A stretch of DNA of 64,000 nt from Undibacterium sp049340185 (GCF_049340185.1 NZ_JBMPPC010000002.1:372001-436000); one strand, 5' to 3'. Positions 52,179-61,310 are shown, counted from the first letter of the stretch. Notes: generated by a model from the letters alone, not told the origin. Made by a program: numbers and translations.

Positions 52179-53216
52179 TTAAGGCATCACCGCAACATGT
52201 TTCAGACCTGTTGTTTCGTTCAGGCCAAACATGATATTCATACACTGCACCGCCTGCCCTGCCGCGCCTTTGACCAGGTTATCCTGGACCACCAGCACGA
52301 CCACCGTTTTACCGTTATTTGGCCGATGCAACGCGAGGCGTAACATATTTGAGCCTCGTGTAGAACGCGTTTCCGGATGACTGCCGAATGGCATAACATC
52401 GACGAAAGGCTCATCTTTATAGGCATCGTCAAACAAGGATTGCAAGGCTTCATTACTGATGTCGCTGGTCAAACGACCATAAAGCGTCGAATGCATACCG
52501 CGTATCATCGGAACCAAATGCGGCGTAAATAGCAAATCGATCTTTTCGCTACTCATGGCCTGTAATTGCTCTATGGTTTCGGGGATGTGACGATGACCAG
52601 AAACGCTATAGGCCTTAAAACTGTCACTAGCTTCTGAAAACAATAAGCTCATTTCAGCCTTGCGTCCTGCGCCGGAGACACCGGATTTACAATCGGCAAT
52701 CAGATTGCCCGCATCAATCACGCCCGCTTTCAATAAAGGATAAAAACCTAATTGCATGGTCGTCGGATAGCAGCCAGGGTTACCAATCACACGCGCAGTC
52801 TTAATCTTGGCGCGGTTCAACTCTGGCAATCCATACACAGCTTCTTTAAGAAGCTCGGTACAGCTATGTGGTATGCCATACCATTTCTCGAACTGGCTAA
52901 CGTCTTGCAGTCGAAAATCTGCGGCAAGATCGATCACTTTGACACCCGCAGCCAGCAACTCCGGCGCCTGAGCCATAGCGACCCCATGCGGCGTCGCGAA
53001 GAATACGACATCACAGTCGGTCAATTTTGCTTTGTCGGGGGAAGAAAAAGCTAGACCAACATGGCCGCGCAAGGACGGGTACATATCAGCAACCGGCAGG
53101 CCATCTTCTTTACGCGATGTGATCGCTGTCAAGTGCGCAGCGGGATGTGCGGATAGCAAACGCAGCAGTTCAACACCCGTGTAGCCGGTACCACCGACTA
53201 TGCCTATTTTGATCAT
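52179..53216 (-). CDS. argC: N-acetyl-gamma-glutamyl-phosphate reductase
   Basis: Third step of arginine synthesis. 345 aa. Rossmann start KIGIVGGTGYTGVELLRLL, active-site Cys149 in GNPGCYPT, SGVSGAGRKAEM, and LLFTPHLVPMIRGMHST. Length is normal for the type 1 enzyme. It is followed without a gap by the DUF6776-type and bactofilin genes. It is preceded on the same strand by the rpsI terminator, so it has its own promoter in 53217-53298. Confidence 0.96.
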   Translation of the reverse strand: MIKIGIVGGTGYTGVELLRLLSAHPAAHLTAITSRKEDGLPVADMYPSLRGHVGLAFSSPDKAKLTDCDVVFFATPHGVAMAQAPELLAAGVKVIDLAADFRLQDVSQFEKWYGIPHSCTELLKEAVYGLPELNRAKIKTARVIGNPGCYPTTMQLGFYPLLKAGVIDAGNLIADCKSGVSGAGRKAEMSLLFSEASDSFKAYSVSGHRHIPETIEQLQAMSSEKIDLLFTPHLVPMIRGMHSTLYGRLTSDISNEALQSLFDDAYKDEPFVDVMPFGSHPETRSTRGSNMLRLALHRPNNGKTVVVLVVQDNLVKGAAGQAVQCMNIMFGLNETTGLKHVAVMP

Positions 53217-53298
53217 TGTATGTTCCTCGACAGAAATTTTGTTCGTATTCTAGCAGCAGAAAGAGTCCGCAATTGTAAATAAGACTCCAAAATGGAAA

Positions 53299-53329
53299 AA
53301 AGCCGCCAGGCTATTAACCTGACGGCTTT
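53299..53329 (-). terminator. Terminator of the rplM-rpsI operon
   Basis: A 12-base stem with one C-A mismatch (AAAGCCGCCAGG 53299-53310 with 53318-53329) and a 7-base loop. On the minus strand it is followed by a T-rich run. It lies 21 bases beyond the rpsI stop. Confidence 0.85.
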
Positions 53330-53349
53330 CAGAGACAGAGTCCGCGAGA

Positions 53350-53742
53350 TTAACGCTTGGAGAACTGTTTTGCGCGACGTGCTTTGCGCAGACCAACTTT
53401 TTTACGTTCAACTTCACGTGCATCACGTGTAACGAAACCAGCTTTTGACAGCTCTGGCTTCAATGTTGCTTCGTAGTCGATCAAGGCACGAGTGATACCG
53501 TGACGAACTGCACCAGCTTGGCCGGATTCGCCGCCGCCGTGGACGTTAACCATGATATCGAAAGTTTCGAGGTGGTTAGTCAATTCCAAAGGCTGACGAA
53601 TGACCATCAGGCCAGTTTCACGAGAAAAATATTCGTTTGCTGGTTTGCCGTTCACAACGATCTTGCCGCTGCCGGATTTCAGGAAGACGCGAGCAACTGC
53701 GCTCTTGCGACGGCCAGTACCGTAGTTGTAATTACCGATCAT
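53350..53742 (-). CDS. rpsI: 30S ribosomal protein S9
   Basis: 130 aa. GTGRRKSAVARVFLKSGSG at the start, GGGESGQAGAVRHGITRAL in the middle, and the basic C-terminal tail KVGLRKARRAKQFSKR that reaches the ribosomal P site. It directly follows rplM (nine bases), the universal order. Confidence 0.98.
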   Translation of the reverse strand: MIGNYNYGTGRRKSAVARVFLKSGSGKIVVNGKPANEYFSRETGLMVIRQPLELTNHLETFDIMVNVHGGGESGQAGAVRHGITRALIDYEATLKPELSKAGFVTRDAREVERKKVGLRKARRAKQFSKR

Positions 53743-53751
53743 GGCTAATCC

Positions 53752-54180
53752 TTAGATGTCGAGTACTTGAGGTTGCTGCGCAGTGTGCGGATGAGTTGCC
53801 TCAGCATACACTTTCAGCTTCTTGATCATCGCGTAACCGAGTGGACCTTTAGGCAACATGCCTTTAACAGCCTTCTCGAGTGCACGACCTGGAAAACGCG
53901 CTTGCATTTTCTGGAAATTAGTTTCGTAGATACCGCCTGGGTAGCCTGTGTGACGGTAGTAAGTCTTGTTCAGAGCTTTAGTACCTGTAACACGCAGTTT
54001 ACCTGCATTGATAACGACGATGAAATCGCCCGTGTCAACGTGAGGAGTAAATTCAGGTTTGTGCTTGCCGCGCAAACGGAGTGCCACTTCGCTGGCAACA
54101 CGTCCGAGTACTTTGTCCGTCGCGTCAATCACGAACCAGTCGCGCTGCACTTCATGTGCTTTTGCGGAAAAGGTTTTCAT
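53752..54180 (-). CDS. rplM: 50S ribosomal protein L13
   Basis: 142 aa. WFVIDATDKVLGRVASEVALRLRGKHK, NAGKLRVTGTK, YRHTGYPGG, and AVKGMLPKGPLG are all diagnostic. First gene of rplM-rpsI. A near-consensus promoter lies 120 bases upstream. The intervening leader can fold into hairpins (a CTGCC/GGCAG stem and a GACTCTC/GAGAGTC pair). In other bacteria L13 can regulate its own operon through such leaders. Confidence 0.98.
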   Translation of the reverse strand: MKTFSAKAHEVQRDWFVIDATDKVLGRVASEVALRLRGKHKPEFTPHVDTGDFIVVINAGKLRVTGTKALNKTYYRHTGYPGGIYETNFQKMQARFPGRALEKAVKGMLPKGPLGYAMIKKLKVYAEATHPHTAQQPQVLDI

Positions 54181-54292
54181 GATGAATCCTAGTAAGAGTT
54201 AAAAACGCCCTGTAATCTTGGTTGCTTTGGTGGTTCTGCCGACCTTGCTTGGCAGACTCTCCCTTGTAACTTCTCTCTTGGGCTAATAGAGA

Positions 54293-54328
54293 GTCGGAAA
54301 TTATAGTATTTTCAAAGACTTAGTGCAA
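54293..54328 (-). promoter_or_regulatory. Promoter of rplM-rpsI
   Basis: On the minus strand: -35 TTGCAC (54328-54323), a 17-base spacer, and -10 TATAAT (54305-54300), nearly perfect sigma-70. The predicted start is near 54293, giving a leader of about 113 bases before the rplM ATG. Confidence 0.85.
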
Positions 54329-54379
54329 GCATTGTTTAAAAAATGAGCACCTGAAAGGCAAGAAATGCGGCAAAAAGGC

Positions 54380-54485
54380 AAAAAAAACCCGAAGTCTGAG
54401 CTTCGGGTTGAATCCACCTAGGAGGCGGAGGAGACAATTGCGTGGTCAGTTACCAGAACTTTTTACTGCACGATAACTAACCGAT
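54380..54485 (-). ncRNA. Candidate small RNA with anti-Shine-Dalgarno motif
   Basis: About 106 nt, not recognised as a known family. Three elements agree. A strong promoter lies directly upstream (54492-54520). A 5' hairpin with a 9-bp stem including one G-U pair is formed by 54474-54482 with 54444-54452. A perfect 9-bp terminator stem (AACCCGAAG/CTTCGGGTT, 54386-54394 with 54401-54409) is followed by eight T. Between the hairpins is an open stretch containing CTCCTCCGCCTCCT (54433-54420), complementary to ribosome binding sites. No open reading frame of note. It ends 200 bases before rplM and is separated from it by the terminator and the rplM promoter. Confidence 0.75.
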
Positions 54486-54491
54486 GAGTCA

Positions 54492-54520
54492 ATAATAGGA
54501 CAATAAATTGTGCAGTGCAA
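54492..54520 (-). promoter_or_regulatory. Promoter of the candidate small RNA
   Basis: Minus strand: -35 TTGCAC (54520-54515), 17-base spacer, -10 TATTAT (54497-54492). The predicted start is about 54485. The remaining 54521-54721 is AT-rich and should carry the promoter of the divergent osmC-type gene, but no clear pair was found. Confidence 0.8.
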
Positions 54521-54730
54521 GGTAAAAAGACCAAAATATTTTCATCTATTTGCAATTTAATGAAAATTTGTTCACGAATTATCCAAATACTCACCCAATT
54601 CCGTTTTGCCACTCTTTTTAAGTCCACACTTTCACGATTATTGTGCGCTCTATGTGATTTGTTTTGCTGCGTTACAATTAGCTGAAATTACGCTAATTAC
54701 TCTAGTCAATTCATTTTACAGGTGAGAAAC

Positions 54731-55186
54731 ATGGAAGCAACAGTGCGCTGGACCGGCTTGTCCGGCATGTCATTTCTGGCAGAAACAGGGTCAGGTCATG
54801 CAGTTTTGATGGATGGCGCACCCGATGGTGGTGGCCGCAATCTGGCACCGCGTCCGATGGAAATGGTGTTGCTCGGCACGGGCGGTTGCTCAGCTTATGA
54901 CGTGGTACTGATCTTGCGCAAAAGCAAACAGGACATCCGAGGCTGCGAGGTCAAACTCCAGGCCGAGCGCGCAGAAACTGAACCTAAGGTATTCACCAAA
55001 ATCAATTTCCACTTTATCGTTCGTGGTCGCAACCTGAGACCCAATCTGGTCGAACGTGCAATTAAGCTCTCGCATGAAAAATACTGTTCGGCATCAATCA
55101 TGCTAGAAAAGACCGCGGTCATGAGCCATACCTATGAAATTATCGAAGACATCGATATGCCATCTGAACATCAGATCGCGGAGTAA
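54731..55186 (+). CDS. OsmC family peroxiredoxin-like protein
   Basis: 151 aa from the ATG at 54731; a GTG three codons earlier is possible. The two conserved OsmC/Ohr cysteines are visible: GTGGCSAYDVVLIL and HEKYCSASIML. They reduce organic hydroperoxides in characterised members. The PRPMEMVLLGTGGCS stretch places it in the YhfA-like OsmC subgroup, whose substrate is unclear. Terminated by a strong bidirectional hairpin. Confidence 0.9.
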   Translation: MEATVRWTGLSGMSFLAETGSGHAVLMDGAPDGGGRNLAPRPMEMVLLGTGGCSAYDVVLILRKSKQDIRGCEVKLQAERAETEPKVFTKINFHFIVRGRNLRPNLVERAIKLSHEKYCSASIMLEKTAVMSHTYEIIEDIDMPSEHQIAE

Positions 55187-55219
55187 TCAGCGCCCGGCAA
55201 GCAAAAAACGAAGAGACAA

Positions 55220-55257
55220 ACAAAAAAGCGTAGTCATGATCGACTACGCTTTTTTGT
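55220..55257. terminator. Bidirectional terminator
   Basis: Stem GCGTAGTC (55228-55235) with 55242-55249, extended by six A-T pairs and more, loop ATGATC. T runs lie on both strands between the convergent osmC-type and BPSS1780-type genes. Confidence 0.9.
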
Positions 55258-55258
55258 T

Positions 55259-56041
55259 TTATTCTGGATTCGCCTGATCAGGCTTTCCAAAAACATGGGT
55301 GTAAGGCGGATAAAACGAGCAATACATCACAACAGTTAATGCCAGCGATACCGGCATCATGATGATCACCACCGCAATCGCCTTGCCAACGATAATTGCT
55401 ACCATCAGACTCAAGACCATGGGCAACAATACGCCCAGCACCAGCCATGCCAGGCCATAAACAGTGAAGGCACGGCCCTCACCTCGCACGGCAAAAAAAC
55501 TATAGAACACGGCCTTGCCAAGGCCCATATTTTGCCAGGCGATCAGCGGTGCGGCGAACCAGAACGCCATTAAAGCTGGCAAATAAACGACGGCGGAACA
55601 CAGCATGCCCCAGAACATCGCTGTATCCGGCATGCTTTTAGGATCCTGAGGATTAATCGGTTTTTGACTCGTCAAAAAATCCCAGAACGCACCACCATCC
55701 ACCAGTGCCGAAGCACCGATTGCGACCATTGCAGCAAGCAGATAGAGCAAGCCCAGCATCAGCAAGCGAGGTAAGGCCGGCGAGCGGAATCCCGTGAGTA
55801 AGACATTCGGATGCACTCGCTGCCCTGCGTCGATCTGGCGACAGGCCTGCATAAAGCTCATGGAAAACGTCGGCACCAGTATCAAAGGCATAAATTGCCC
55901 CAGCACCGGAATTAAACCTATTCCCATAGTCAGGAACATATAGGCAAAAAACAGGGCCAGCATCTCTACCGGTTGCTGACGAAATAACCGAAAACCGTCT
56001 TTAATCCACAACCAGCCACTACTCGAATTCAGTTTCATCAT
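55259..56041 (-). CDS. BPSS1780 family membrane protein
   Basis: 260 aa, about five to six helices with a short polar N-terminus (WLWIKDGFRLFRQQPVEMLALFF, the family's hallmark opening) and PAFSMSFMQACRQIDAGQRVHP-like cytoplasmic loop. Known only as a conserved membrane family of betaproteobacteria, function unknown. The start overlaps the thrB stop by one base, so it is coupled to thrB. Confidence 0.88.
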   Translation of the reverse strand: MMKLNSSSGWLWIKDGFRLFRQQPVEMLALFFAYMFLTMGIGLIPVLGQFMPLILVPTFSMSFMQACRQIDAGQRVHPNVLLTGFRSPALPRLLMLGLLYLLAAMVAIGASALVDGGAFWDFLTSQKPINPQDPKSMPDTAMFWGMLCSAVVYLPALMAFWFAAPLIAWQNMGLGKAVFYSFFAVRGEGRAFTVYGLAWLVLGVLLPMVLSLMVAIIVGKAIAVVIIMMPVSLALTVVMYCSFYPPYTHVFGKPDQANPE

Positions 56042-57003
56042 CAGGCTACAGGTAAGGCTGGCGCATTGCGCGATTCACGCAAACGCAAAATCCGCTCAAA
56101 ATGGCCGGGGTCGTGCGGCGTGAGCATCTCGGCATCACGCGGCAAATAAAAGTCGTACAGGCGTGACAGCCAGAACCTCAGTGCTGCCGCACGCAACATC
56201 GGCTGCCATGCCGCACGTTCACCCTCAGTGAAGGGGCGCACCGCATGATAAGCCGCCAGCAAAGCCGTCACCCGCGCATCATCGAGCTCACCTGTTGCCA
56301 CATCAATACACCAGTCATTCACCGTCACAGCGACGTCAAAAATCCAGGTATCGCAACCGGCAAAATAAAAATCAAAGAAACCCGTCAGCTTATCGCCATC
56401 AAACATGACGTTGTTGCGGAACAGATCCGCATGGACAGGGCCGTTTGGCAATGCGTGATAAACCGCCGTACTCGCGAAGGTTTCCTGAAAATGCATTTCA
56501 GCGCGCAATAAATGCTGGTTCGCATCCGATAAAAACGGCAACACTACGGGTGTCGTCGCATTCCACCAGTCGAGACCGCGCAGATTAGGCTGACGTATTT
56601 CAAAATCCTGCGCGGCTAGATGCATGCGCGCCAGCATCGCACCGACCTCGGCGCAGTGCAAAGGCGCTGGCGACATTTGCGAGCATCCCTCTAGTTTGCT
56701 CACGATTGCGGCGGGCTTGCCATGTAAGGCAACGACCAGCTCACCGCGATCGTTCGCGATCGGCGCTGGCACCAACACACCACGATCCGCCAGGAGGCGC
56801 ATTAACTTCAGATAAAACGGCAATTGCTCGAAGCTCAGATTTTCAAAAATCGTCAGAACGAATTCACCGGATTCTGTCGTGATAAAAAAATTGCTGTTTT
56901 CAATCCCTGACGCAATCCCTTTGATTGCCGATGCCTGACCTAGCGGGAATTGCGTCATCCATGGACGAAGATCATCCAGACTTACCGATGTAAATACTGC
57001 CAT
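56041..57003 (-). CDS. thrB: Homoserine kinase (ThrB, APH-fold type)
   Basis: 320 aa. Not the GHMP type of E. coli but the aminoglycoside-phosphotransferase/choline-kinase fold used by Pseudomonas and Burkholderia. Seen: GIASGIENSNFFITTESGEFVLTIFE (nucleotide-binding lobe), the catalytic loop GPVHADLFRNNVMFDG, and the metal-binding GFFDFYFAGCDTWIFD. It phosphorylates homoserine for threonine synthesis. Heads thrB-BPSS1780. Confidence 0.94.
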   Translation of the reverse strand: MAVFTSVSLDDLRPWMTQFPLGQASAIKGIASGIENSNFFITTESGEFVLTIFENLSFEQLPFYLKLMRLLADRGVLVPAPIANDRGELVVALHGKPAAIVSKLEGCSQMSPAPLHCAEVGAMLARMHLAAQDFEIRQPNLRGLDWWNATTPVVLPFLSDANQHLLRAEMHFQETFASTAVYHALPNGPVHADLFRNNVMFDGDKLTGFFDFYFAGCDTWIFDVAVTVNDWCIDVATGELDDARVTALLAAYHAVRPFTEGERAAWQPMLRAAALRFWLSRLYDFYLPRDAEMLTPHDPGHFERILRLRESRNAPALPVA

Positions 57004-57066
57004 TTTGCGTAGAGTGATTAGAGTCTGATGAGTATCTGATGAGGATCTGAATGAGATCCGTGACGA

Positions 57067-57555
57067 TTATTTTTTTACCGGCATGCTGGCTGCAGCGCTT
57101 GCAGCTGAACTGGCGGCAGTACCTGTGACAGTCGCCGCTGGTTTTGCGGGAGCAGGCTGCAAGGTAGGAATAGGTTCCACTTCCTTGCTTTCTTTTTTAC
57201 CGCCGAATTGCAGCACCGACCATTGCGCACCGCGGTTAGCGTCGCCCTGCACCGTGCCTTTAGGCGCATTACCGATTTCTTGATTCGGCTTGACTACGTA
57301 ATTGCTCTTACCTGCTTTGACCTGGACCTCAGTGACTTTGCCGCCGACACGTTTTTCTGTCGTTTGATTTTGTTTTTCAGGTTTCGCGATCTTGACGCCG
57401 GTTTCTGGCACTTCTTCAATCTTTTCCAGTTTTGGCGGAGAAGAGTCTGGCTTGGAATCTGGCTTAGCCGCAGTCTGGGCAGCGACAGAAAAAGGGAGCA
57501 AAACAGCGCTCAGGCAGAGCAGCGCAGCGGTAGATGTGTGGGACAAGTTTTTCAT
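57067..57555 (-). CDS. Small secreted protein next to thrB/polA (DUF2782-like)
   Basis: 162 aa from the ATG at 57555, giving a signal peptide (about residues 1-26, cleavage after VAAQ). The longer frame is improbable. A Pro/Lys/Ser-rich linker leads to a small core, EKRVGGKVTEVQVKAGKSNYVVKPN, like the DUF2782 proteins encoded beside polA and thrB in proteobacteria. The tail is Ala/Ser/Pro-rich and low complexity. Function unknown. Confidence 0.75.
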   Translation of the reverse strand: MKNLSHTSTAALLCLSAVLLPFSVAAQTAAKPDSKPDSSPPKLEKIEEVPETGVKIAKPEKQNQTTEKRVGGKVTEVQVKAGKSNYVVKPNQEIGNAPKGTVQGDANRGAQWSVLQFGGKKESKEVEPIPTLQPAPAKPAATVTGTAASSAASAAASMPVKK

Positions 57556-57727
57556 GATAGTCACTTTAAGCGTGTATGCATTGAATATACATCGGGGTTG
57601 CAGCATGCCCTCATTGTAACAAAGCGGCGTGCGCGCTCCCAGCAATATTAGGACTTACTTAGGACCTGCGCATCGCACGGAGACGGTTCAAACAGCAAAA
57701 TTCTCGCTCCCATAGCGATGACGACAA

Positions 57728-58465
57728 CTATAAATACAACATACGCTGGCGTTCTTCATCCGAAGGTTCAATATCGCGCGCTTCATAAAACGCAAAAATC
57801 GCATCAACAATATTCGCCGGTTCATCAATTAACTGCACGAGATTAAGGTCACTATGCTCAATCATGCCATTACCCGCCAGCTGCGTATTGATCCACTCCA
57901 GCAAACCACGCCAAAAACTGCTGCCAACCAGAATCACAGGAATGTGACGCGTCTTACCGGTCTGTATCAACGTCAATACTTCACTCATTTCATCCAAAGT
58001 ACCGAAACCACCGGGAAACACAACGTAGGCATCGGCATACTTCACAAACGCTACCTTGCGTGCAAAAAAATGCCGAAAAGTCAGCGAAATATTTTGCCAG
58101 GGATTATTTTTCTGCTCATGTGGCAATTCAATATTTAAGCCTACCGATGCAGACTCTCCCTCATATGCGCCCTTATTTGCAGCCTCCATGATGCCTGGCC
58201 CGCCACCCGAAATCACCGCAAAACCCGCATCCGATAAGCGTCTTGCGACATCCACACAAGTCAGATAGTCCGGATGATCTGCCGCCGTTCTGGCGGATCC
58301 AAAAATCGTCACTGCCGGTCCTACACCAGACAGACGTTCGGTAGACTCAATAAACTCTGCCATAATCGTGAACATATGCCAAGATTCGCGCGCCTTGAGC
58401 GCGGTGGCCTTATCGCCGGCAAGCATCTGGCGTAATTTCACTATCCTTTTTCCGCTGTCACTCAT
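57728..58465 (-). CDS. LOG family protein (nucleotide phosphoribohydrolase)
   Basis: 245 aa with a Rossmann-type fold. Signature motifs GGGPGIMEAANKGAYEGE and PGGFGTLDEMSEVLTLIQTGK are those of LOG/TIGR00730 proteins, which cleave nucleoside 5'-monophosphates and include cytokinin-activating enzymes. Start at 58465 has AAGGAT upstream. The start is only 13 bases from the divergent polA start, so each promoter must overlap the other gene's 5' coding part. Confidence 0.9.
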   Translation of the reverse strand: MSDSGKRIVKLRQMLAGDKATALKARESWHMFTIMAEFIESTERLSGVGPAVTIFGSARTAADHPDYLTCVDVARRLSDAGFAVISGGGPGIMEAANKGAYEGESASVGLNIELPHEQKNNPWQNISLTFRHFFARKVAFVKYADAYVVFPGGFGTLDEMSEVLTLIQTGKTRHIPVILVGSSFWRGLLEWINTQLAGNGMIEHSDLNLVQLIDEPANIVDAIFAFYEARDIEPSDEERQRMLYL

Positions 58466-58478
58466 TACCGTTATCCTT

Positions 58479-61310
58479 ATGCAAAAAACCTTGTTATTAG
58501 TCGATGGGTCTAGCTACCTCTACCGCGCATTTCACGCCATGCCCGATCTGCGCAATCCGCAAGGTGAGCCAACCGGCGCTATCTACGGCATGATCAATAT
58601 GTTACGCCGATTATGCTACGATTATCCGGCAGCGTACATGGCCTGCGTGTTCGACGCCAAGGGTAAAACTTTCCGTGACGACCTGTACGCCGACTACAAA
58701 GCCCAGCGCGCACCGATGCCCGACGACTTGCGTTTACAAATCGAACCCATCCACGAAGCCGTCCGCGCCATGGGCTGGCCGATCCTGATGGTCGAAGGAG
58801 TAGAAGCTGACGACGTGATCGGCACGCTAGCGGTCGAAGCCACGTCACGTGGCATGAACACCATCGTCTCCACCGGCGACAAAGATCTGGCGCAATTGGT
58901 CAATGCCAACGTCACCCTGATTAACACCATGAGCAACGAGAAGCTCGACGAAGCCGGTGTACTCGCCAAATTCGGCGTACCGCCAAACCGCATCATCGAC
59001 TATCTCACGCTGATCGGCGACACCGTCGATAACGTACCCGGCGTTACCAAGTGCGGGCCGAAAACCGCCGTCAAATGGCTAAGCGAGTTCGACAGCCTCG
59101 ACGGCGTCATCGCCAATGCAGACAAAATCAAAGGCGTCGTCGGCGACAACCTGCGTCAGGCATTAGACTGGCTGCCGCAAGGTCGCGTCTTGATCACGGT
59201 CAAAACCGATTGCGATTTATCCGGCCATCACATTTCGATCGACCAGTCGCTAATCGCCAAAGAAGAGAGCAAAGAAGCCATGCTGGCGTTTTTCACCCGC
59301 TATGGCTTTAAAAGCTGGCTACGTGAATTGTCCGGTGATCCGACGGCAGGTGCGACGCCGCTGCCCACTGCCAGCACCAGCAAAAAGCAAGCGTCACCGC
59401 AAGGCGGTTTGTTTGACAGCAATAGTAACGATGGCGACACTAGCGGCAATTCCGCCAGCGATGGCGCATCCGGCGCTGCGCCAGGCGCACCGACCACTAC
59501 CGATGCCGCCAGTTACGAGACCGTGCTGACCGAAGAGGCACTCGATCGCTGGCTCGATACCATCAATCAAGCCACCCTCACCTGCATCGACACAGAAACA
59601 ACATCGCTGGAGCCGATGAACGCACAAATGGTCGGCATCTCGCTGAGCTGCACCGCCGGCTCCGGCGCCTACATTCCGCTCGCGCATACCTACCCAGGCG
59701 CCCCCGAACAGCTCAGCCGCGACTTCGTATTAGGAAAACTTAAGTCTTGGCTAGAAGACGACAGCAAAGCCAAAGTCGGGCAAAACCTCAAATACGACAG
59801 CCACATCTTCGCCAATCACCACGTACATTTACGTGGCATTGCGCATGACACCCTGTTGCAATCCTACGTGTTTGAATCGCATAAATCGCACGACATGGAC
59901 AGTCTGGCACTACGCCATCTCGGCAAAAAAACGATCAGCTTTGAAGAAGTCTGCGGCAAAGGCGCATCACAAATTTGTTTCGATCAAGTCGACCTCGACC
60001 GCGCCACCCATTACGCGGCAGAAGATGCCGACATTACCTTGCAACTACATCAGGCGATGTGGCCAGAGATCGCGCACGATGCCAAGCTGTTGCGGGTCTA
60101 TCACGACATTGAATTACCAACCTCGATTGTGCTGCAAAAAATTGAGCGCAACGGCGTCCGCATTGATCCCGACAAACTCAATGCGCAATCCCATGAAATC
60201 GGCCTGCGCCTGCTGGAGCTGGAGCAGAAAGCGTATGAACTCGCAGAGCAACCATTCAACCTGAATTCACCCAAGCAACTCGGTGAAATTTTCTTCGTCA
60301 AGCTCGGCCTCCCCGTCGTCAAGAAAACGCCCTCCGGCGCCCCCTCGACCGATGAAGAAGTATTGCAAAAACTTGCCGAAGATTATCCGCTGCCCAAAGT
60401 GTTGCTCGAATATCGAGGCCTCGCCAAACTCAAGTCGACCTACACCGACAAGCTACCCAAGATGGTCAATGCCAGTACAGGCCGGGTTCATACCAACTAC
60501 GCGCAAGCTGTGGCCGTCACCGGTCGCCTGGCATCGAACGACCCCAACCTGCAAAACATTCCCGTACGCACCGCCGAAGGTCGCCGCATCCGCGAAGCCT
60601 TCGTCGCACCGGCAGGCAGCCACATCGTCTCTGCCGATTATTCGCAAATTGAGCTACGCATCATGGCGCATATCTCCGGCGACGCCAGCCTGCTTAAAGC
60701 CTTTGCCGATGGCGAAGACGTCCACCGCGCCACCGCGTCCGAAATTTTTGGTGTCACGCTGCCAGAAGTCACCAGCGAACAACGCCGCTACGCCAAAGTC
60801 ATCAACTTCGGCCTGATCTACGGTATGAGCGCATTCGGCCTCGCAGGCAATCTCGGCATCGAGCGCAGCGCCGCCCAAAGCTACATCGATAAATATTTTC
60901 AGCGCTACCCAGGAGTAGCCCAATATATGGCCGACACCCGCATCCAGGCCAAAGCCCAGGGCTATGTAGAAACCGTCTTCGGCCGCCGCCTCTGGCTGGC
61001 AGAAATCAATAGCCCCAACGGTCCCCGCCGCCAGGGCGCAGAACGCGCAGCGATCAACGCCCCAATGCAAGGCACCGCCGCCGACCTGATCAAACTCGCC
61101 ATGATCGCCGTACAAAACTGGCTAGAAACCGCCCAGCTCCAATCCAAAATGATCATGCAAGTCCATGATGAACTCGTGCTCGAAGTACCGGACGCAGAGC
61201 TGGAATTGGTCAAACGCAAATTGCCGGAATTGATGGCGAATGTGGCTGCTTTGAATGTGCCACTGTTAGCAGAAGTTGGCGTAGGAAATAATTGGGAAGA
61301 AGCGCATTAA
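58479..61310 (+). CDS. polA: DNA polymerase I
   Basis: 943 aa from the ATG at 58479; the longer frame from 58368 overlaps the divergent LOG gene and is rejected. Three domains: a 5'-3' exonuclease (LLVDGSSYLYRAFHAMPDLR to about residue 300, with GVEADDVIGTLA), a linker rich in Ser/Asn/Gly (about 295-350), and a 3'-5' proofreading exonuclease with intact acidic residues (CIDTETTSLEP, GQNLKYDSHIF, YAAEDADITL). The polymerase domain has SADYSQIELRIMAHISGD, RRYAKVINFGLIYGMS and the QVHDELVLEV motif. All three activities should be present. Confidence 0.97.
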   Translation: MQKTLLLVDGSSYLYRAFHAMPDLRNPQGEPTGAIYGMINMLRRLCYDYPAAYMACVFDAKGKTFRDDLYADYKAQRAPMPDDLRLQIEPIHEAVRAMGWPILMVEGVEADDVIGTLAVEATSRGMNTIVSTGDKDLAQLVNANVTLINTMSNEKLDEAGVLAKFGVPPNRIIDYLTLIGDTVDNVPGVTKCGPKTAVKWLSEFDSLDGVIANADKIKGVVGDNLRQALDWLPQGRVLITVKTDCDLSGHHISIDQSLIAKEESKEAMLAFFTRYGFKSWLRELSGDPTAGATPLPTASTSKKQASPQGGLFDSNSNDGDTSGNSASDGASGAAPGAPTTTDAASYETVLTEEALDRWLDTINQATLTCIDTETTSLEPMNAQMVGISLSCTAGSGAYIPLAHTYPGAPEQLSRDFVLGKLKSWLEDDSKAKVGQNLKYDSHIFANHHVHLRGIAHDTLLQSYVFESHKSHDMDSLALRHLGKKTISFEEVCGKGASQICFDQVDLDRATHYAAEDADITLQLHQAMWPEIAHDAKLLRVYHDIELPTSIVLQKIERNGVRIDPDKLNAQSHEIGLRLLELEQKAYELAEQPFNLNSPKQLGEIFFVKLGLPVVKKTPSGAPSTDEEVLQKLAEDYPLPKVLLEYRGLAKLKSTYTDKLPKMVNASTGRVHTNYAQAVAVTGRLASNDPNLQNIPVRTAEGRRIREAFVAPAGSHIVSADYSQIELRIMAHISGDASLLKAFADGEDVHRATASEIFGVTLPEVTSEQRRYAKVINFGLIYGMSAFGLAGNLGIERSAAQSYIDKYFQRYPGVAQYMADTRIQAKAQGYVETVFGRRLWLAEINSPNGPRRQGAERAAINAPMQGTAADLIKLAMIAVQNWLETAQLQSKMIMQVHDELVLEVPDAELELVKRKLPELMANVAALNVPLLAEVGVGNNWEEAH

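Noticed and set aside
58368..58478. Upstream extension of polA
   Set aside because: The 37 extra codons overlap the divergent LOG gene and do not resemble DNA polymerase I. The match begins at the ATG at 58479.
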